From an uncultured Lactococcus sp. (GTDB lineage: Bacteria; Bacillota; Bacilli; Lactobacillales; Streptococcaceae), in contig NZ_CAKPUG010000001.1 of NCBI RefSeq assembly GCF_934191625.1, forward strand, positions 186,001 to 250,000: a stretch of DNA of 64,000 nt, in the 5' to 3' direction. The notes under the pieces were generated by a model. The model did not search any database and was not told the origin of the DNA. It worked only from the letters and a program-made list of their open reading frames with translations. Below, one piece after another: positions 62,035-64,000 of this stretch; position 1 is the stretch's first letter; the number at the start of each line of letters is the position of its first letter. The position numbers and the translations under genes are program-made.

Positions 62035-62409
62035 ATGTTAATCATAAATGAACAGTTATTTGAAATTGATGATTTAATTGCTGGAGTAGTTAAAGATTTT
62101 TTGGACTTGCCTGAAGTAGCTGCTTATCGTGCTTTGAAAACGACTTTTGAAGAAGATCAGGACTTACAAGCTAAGCTCCAATTACTGACGGAAAATCAGG
62201 AGTATATAGCTTTTAGACCAGAATTGGCCCAGCTCAGAAAAGAAGTATTACTCAATGAAAAGGTCTATCAGCTTCGTGTGGCTGAAAATGATTTACAAGC
62301 ACTTTTATCCGAGCTAACAAAAGACATCAGTTCAGCAATTTCAGAGCATATTTTTGTAGATGAAAATTTACCCTTGAAAGGAGGAAGACATCATGGACGC
62401 CATCATTGA
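62035..62409 (+). CDS. YlbF/YmcA-family protein
   Basis: A helical protein of 124 residues in the YlbF/YmcA (Com_YlbF) family; in B. subtilis these form the Y-complex that directs RNase Y. Seen: the amphipathic helices around [18 protein letters not shown] and [19 protein letters not shown]. The C-terminus ends in GGRHHGRHH, which overlaps the ribosome site and start of the next gene. The frame runs up to TTG 62011, but the ATG at 62035 fits: the -10 box is six bases away, so the mRNA is likely leaderless. Confidence 0.82.
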   Translation: MLIINEQLFEIDDLIAGVVKDFLDLPEVAAYRALKTTFEEDQDLQAKLQLLTENQEYIAFRPELAQLRKEVLLNEKVYQLRVAENDLQALLSELTKDISSAISEHIFVDENLPLKGGRHHGRHH

Positions 62410-62761
62410 TAAAGAAATATTAGAAAAGAAAACAGAAGACAAAATAGAAGATAAAACAGTTCGTCCGCTTGAAAAGCAAGGGAGAATTGCGCTTTTTGTT
62501 TATTGCAACTCTTACAAAGGGAATAGACAGCTCAGTCACTATGGAGATCTGGGCTATACCAGTCGGAAGGCACATTATAGCTTACTTTATGTGAATGAAG
62601 AAGATGTTTCTGAGACAATCAAGAAACTTAAGGCGCTCAAATTTGTGAAACGGGTACGCCCAAGTCACCTGAAAGATCTTAATCAGAACTTCTCTGAAGC
62701 TTTTGCGGAGACAAATGAAGCGATTAAAGGGCAACTTGAAGCTGCTTTAGGCAAATTGTAA
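62393..62761 (+). CDS. YlbG-like DUF2129 protein
   Basis: A 122-residue protein. After a charged N-terminal stretch of about 28 residues comes the YlbG core ([33 protein letters not shown] and [11 protein letters not shown]). YlbG usually lies next to YlbF, as here; function is unknown. The AAAGGAGG site lies inside the upstream gene and the two frames overlap by 17 bases. Confidence 0.82.
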   Translation: MDAIIDKEILEKKTEDKIEDKTVRPLEKQGRIALFVYCNSYKGNRQLSHYGDLGYTSRKAHYSLLYVNEEDVSETIKKLKALKFVKRVRPSHLKDLNQNFSEAFAETNEAIKGQLEAALGKL

Positions 62762-62807
62762 TAAGGGTAAGATATGATAAATATAGTTTTATAAATTCTA
62801 CTCTACA

Positions 62808-62834
62808 AAAAAACTGCCCTTAGGCAGTTTTTTC
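62808..62834. terminator. Bidirectional terminator of the ylbG-like and unknown genes
   Basis: AACTGCC (62812-62818) pairs with GGCAGTT (62823-62829), with A-run and T-run. It overlaps the last codons of the minus-strand gene. Confidence 0.83.
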
Positions 62835-63338
62835 AATATGACGAAGATAATTTTGAATAAGGGCTTGTGAGCAATTTTCGATATGTAAACATTCAGTATC
62901 TGTATAAATTAAAGTAGAGGGTACTTGGGTAAACTCGTTTTTATAAAATTCCTGTGCATTCTTAATCATTTGTTTTTTGGCAAACTGGCGATGGGTGATA
63001 AAGTCAGCTGTGGTGAGTTTTATTTCGGAGAGAATTTCATGGCGCATTTGATTATTATAATCCAGTATGCTGAGGTCTTCCAGTCTATCCTGTAAAGCTA
63101 AAATGAATTTTCGTCCATACTTTCGTCCGTGTAGATTGATCGTTAGGAAATCAGAAGAAATCTTTTGAAGGCGATCAAAGCTAGCATTGAGACTTTCGAT
63201 ATTTTTGGGAAGTTCACTGTTGTCACGTAATTCTTTGGCTGCAGCAAGTGTAGCTATTGGATAAAGGTACCAGCTGTGCGCATCAAATTCAGAAAATTGA
63301 TTGAGAATAGGCGTGAAAAAATGATGAATATCATACAT
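62820..63338 (-). CDS. Protein of unknown function
   Basis: A 172-residue protein, mostly helical by sequence, without signal peptide or membrane helix. Seen: MYDIHHFFTPILNQFSEFD at the start and a basic stretch HGRKYGRKF near residue 70. Two cysteines lie close to the C-terminus (ECLHIENC). I do not recognise the family. The gene follows the CYTH gene on the same strand after a terminator. An AAGGAAAA stretch precedes the ATG at a rather long distance. Confidence 0.7.
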   Translation of the reverse strand: MYDIHHFFTPILNQFSEFDAHSWYLYPIATLAAAKELRDNSELPKNIESLNASFDRLQKISSDFLTINLHGRKYGRKFILALQDRLEDLSILDYNNQMRHEILSEIKLTTADFITHRQFAKKQMIKNAQEFYKNEFTQVPSTLIYTDTECLHIENCSQALIQNYLRHIEKTA

Positions 63339-63444
63339 GAGAGTTATTGTTTTCCTTGTTAAAATCTTTAATATTATTGTTTATCAGTTGTGTATCCACG
63401 TTGTATAGTGTACCAAATTTTATATAAGAGACCAAATTATATGC

Positions 63445-63467
63445 AAAAAAGTGCTGAAACAGCACTT
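63445..63467 (-). terminator. Terminator of the CYTH gene
   Basis: On the minus strand an 8-bp stem (63449-63456 with 63460-63467) with a three-base loop is followed by a T-run. It begins directly at the stop codon. Confidence 0.8.
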
Positions 63468-64000
63468 CTATTGTTTTTTCAAGTGGCGTAAGCAGTCTAA
63501 GAAACGTACAACTTTCGATTTTGAAAAACGAAATTCAATATGGTTTTTCTTCAAGAAAGCCAGGAAATCTTTCTTGCCCTGTTCGCTATCAGTTACCTCT
63601 AATTCGAGCTCATAATCGGTATGACCAAGGTAGTCGTTTTTATCCAGAGCAGCAAGACCTATAGGGAGATGTTGTTCGTAGCGAATCGTGGTTAAACTTC
63701 CAATCAGCGTAATGCTCTCCACATCTACTCCACGCTCGACTAAAATGTCACAGATTTCACTGAGGTCAGTTTTACCGCAAGTGATGCTTTTTTGTGCGAG
63801 CAGATATTGTGCTTCTTCAAGAGTAAGGTCAATATTATGTTCAATGTTTCCGATTTGTTGAGGAACCTTGAGCGTCATTTCTGCTGAACGATCAAAGGTA
63901 CGGATACGCAGAGCTAGCTTTTTCTTACGCAGTGTAAAATCTTGAGAATCAAGATAGTGGTTGGTCTGTCGGACAGGAGTAACGTGTGAAAAAAGTGTTT
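63468..64000 (-). CDS. CYTH-domain protein (YjbK-like), cut at the window end
   Basis: The frame stays open to the window end at 64000, so the N-terminus is missing; 176 codons are visible. The CYTH tunnel fold is shown by HYLDSQDFTLRKKKLALRIR, TLKVPQQIG and DYELELEVTDSEQGK, which carry the alternating charged residues of the triphosphate tunnel. The B. subtilis relative YjbK is a predicted triphosphatase, and CYTH proteins often cleave inorganic triphosphate or bind (p)ppGpp-pathway partners. An internal ATG at 63878 would lose half of the domain and is not the start. Confidence 0.85.
   Translation of the reverse strand, partial: TLFSHVTPVRQTNHYLDSQDFTLRKKKLALRIRTFDRSAEMTLKVPQQIGNIEHNIDLTLEEAQYLLAQKSITCGKTDLSEICDILVERGVDVESITLIGSLTTIRYEQHLPIGLAALDKNDYLGHTDYELELEVTDSEQGKKDFLAFLKKNHIEFRFSKSKVVRFLDCLRHLKKQ

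Noticed and set aside
63876..63878. ATG near the right end as the start of the CYTH gene
   Set aside because: The conserved first half of the CYTH domain lies upstream in the same open frame, which continues past the window end.

Overview
The window (low G+C, Gram-positive) reads as a chromosomal segment of a Lactococcus species outside the L. lactis/L. cremoris pair; the garvieae/petauri/formosensis group is my best guess. The basis is gene content: a zit-type zinc system, PepX beside a long aquaglyceroporin that closely resembles remembered L. lactis Gla, a methionine T-box in front of metQNI, Opp peptide uptake with a CodY-like box, and a pbp2B/recR/ddl/murF wall block. No prophage, insertion sequence, CRISPR array or plasmid gene was seen. 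Most genes are core housekeeping genes.

Layout. 1-6324: end of the ribosomal spc/alpha operon (secY, adk, infA, rpmJ, rpsM, rpsK, rpoA, rplQ), split by a convergent zinc-uptake operon (zitR, zitQ, zitP, no zitS) between adk and infA. 6325-9117: a structured RNA or terminator region, a secreted SLH plus C39-like protein with a small lipoprotein, and tRNA-Thr. 9118-16734: radA with an apparent ATC start, a YacL-like PIN-TRAM protein, a membrane-anchored split-barrel protein, ald, a GNAT protein, gltX and a quinone-reductase-like gene. 16980-23297: a 2105-residue VWA/SpaA-repeat wall protein. 23381-28104: pepX, a small protein, a Crp/Fnr regulator and glpF. 28105-32689: Met T-box, metQNI and a PepV-like dipeptidase.

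32788-44050: an XRE regulator, a LysR regulator, gpmA and pbp2B; then an apparently inserted TDT transporter, LysR and lysophospholipase group; then recR, ddl, an orphan CsoR-family regulator and murF. A palindromic repeat family flanks the last two genes. 44051-50041: the oppABCDF oligopeptide transporter. 50193-64000: a DUF212 protein, prfC, an LTA-synthase-like enzyme with a probable 5' frameshift, cshA, era, fpg, recA, an amino acid permease, YlbF/YlbG-like proteins, an unknown gene and a CYTH protein cut by the window end.

Themes. Peptide and amino acid nutrition dominates: Opp uptake, PepX and PepV hydrolysis, Met uptake, alanine dehydrogenase and a permease. Extended -10 promoters (TGnTATAAT) are the rule. 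Several genes have the -10 box only 6 to 9 bases before the ATG and no Shine-Dalgarno, implying leaderless mRNAs. The most striking regulatory candidate is the wall-protein promoter, whose consensus -35 and -10 boxes are separated by 29 bp that include a tandem 11/12-bp repeat; losing one repeat would restore an ideal 17-bp spacer, as expected for a phase-variable switch.
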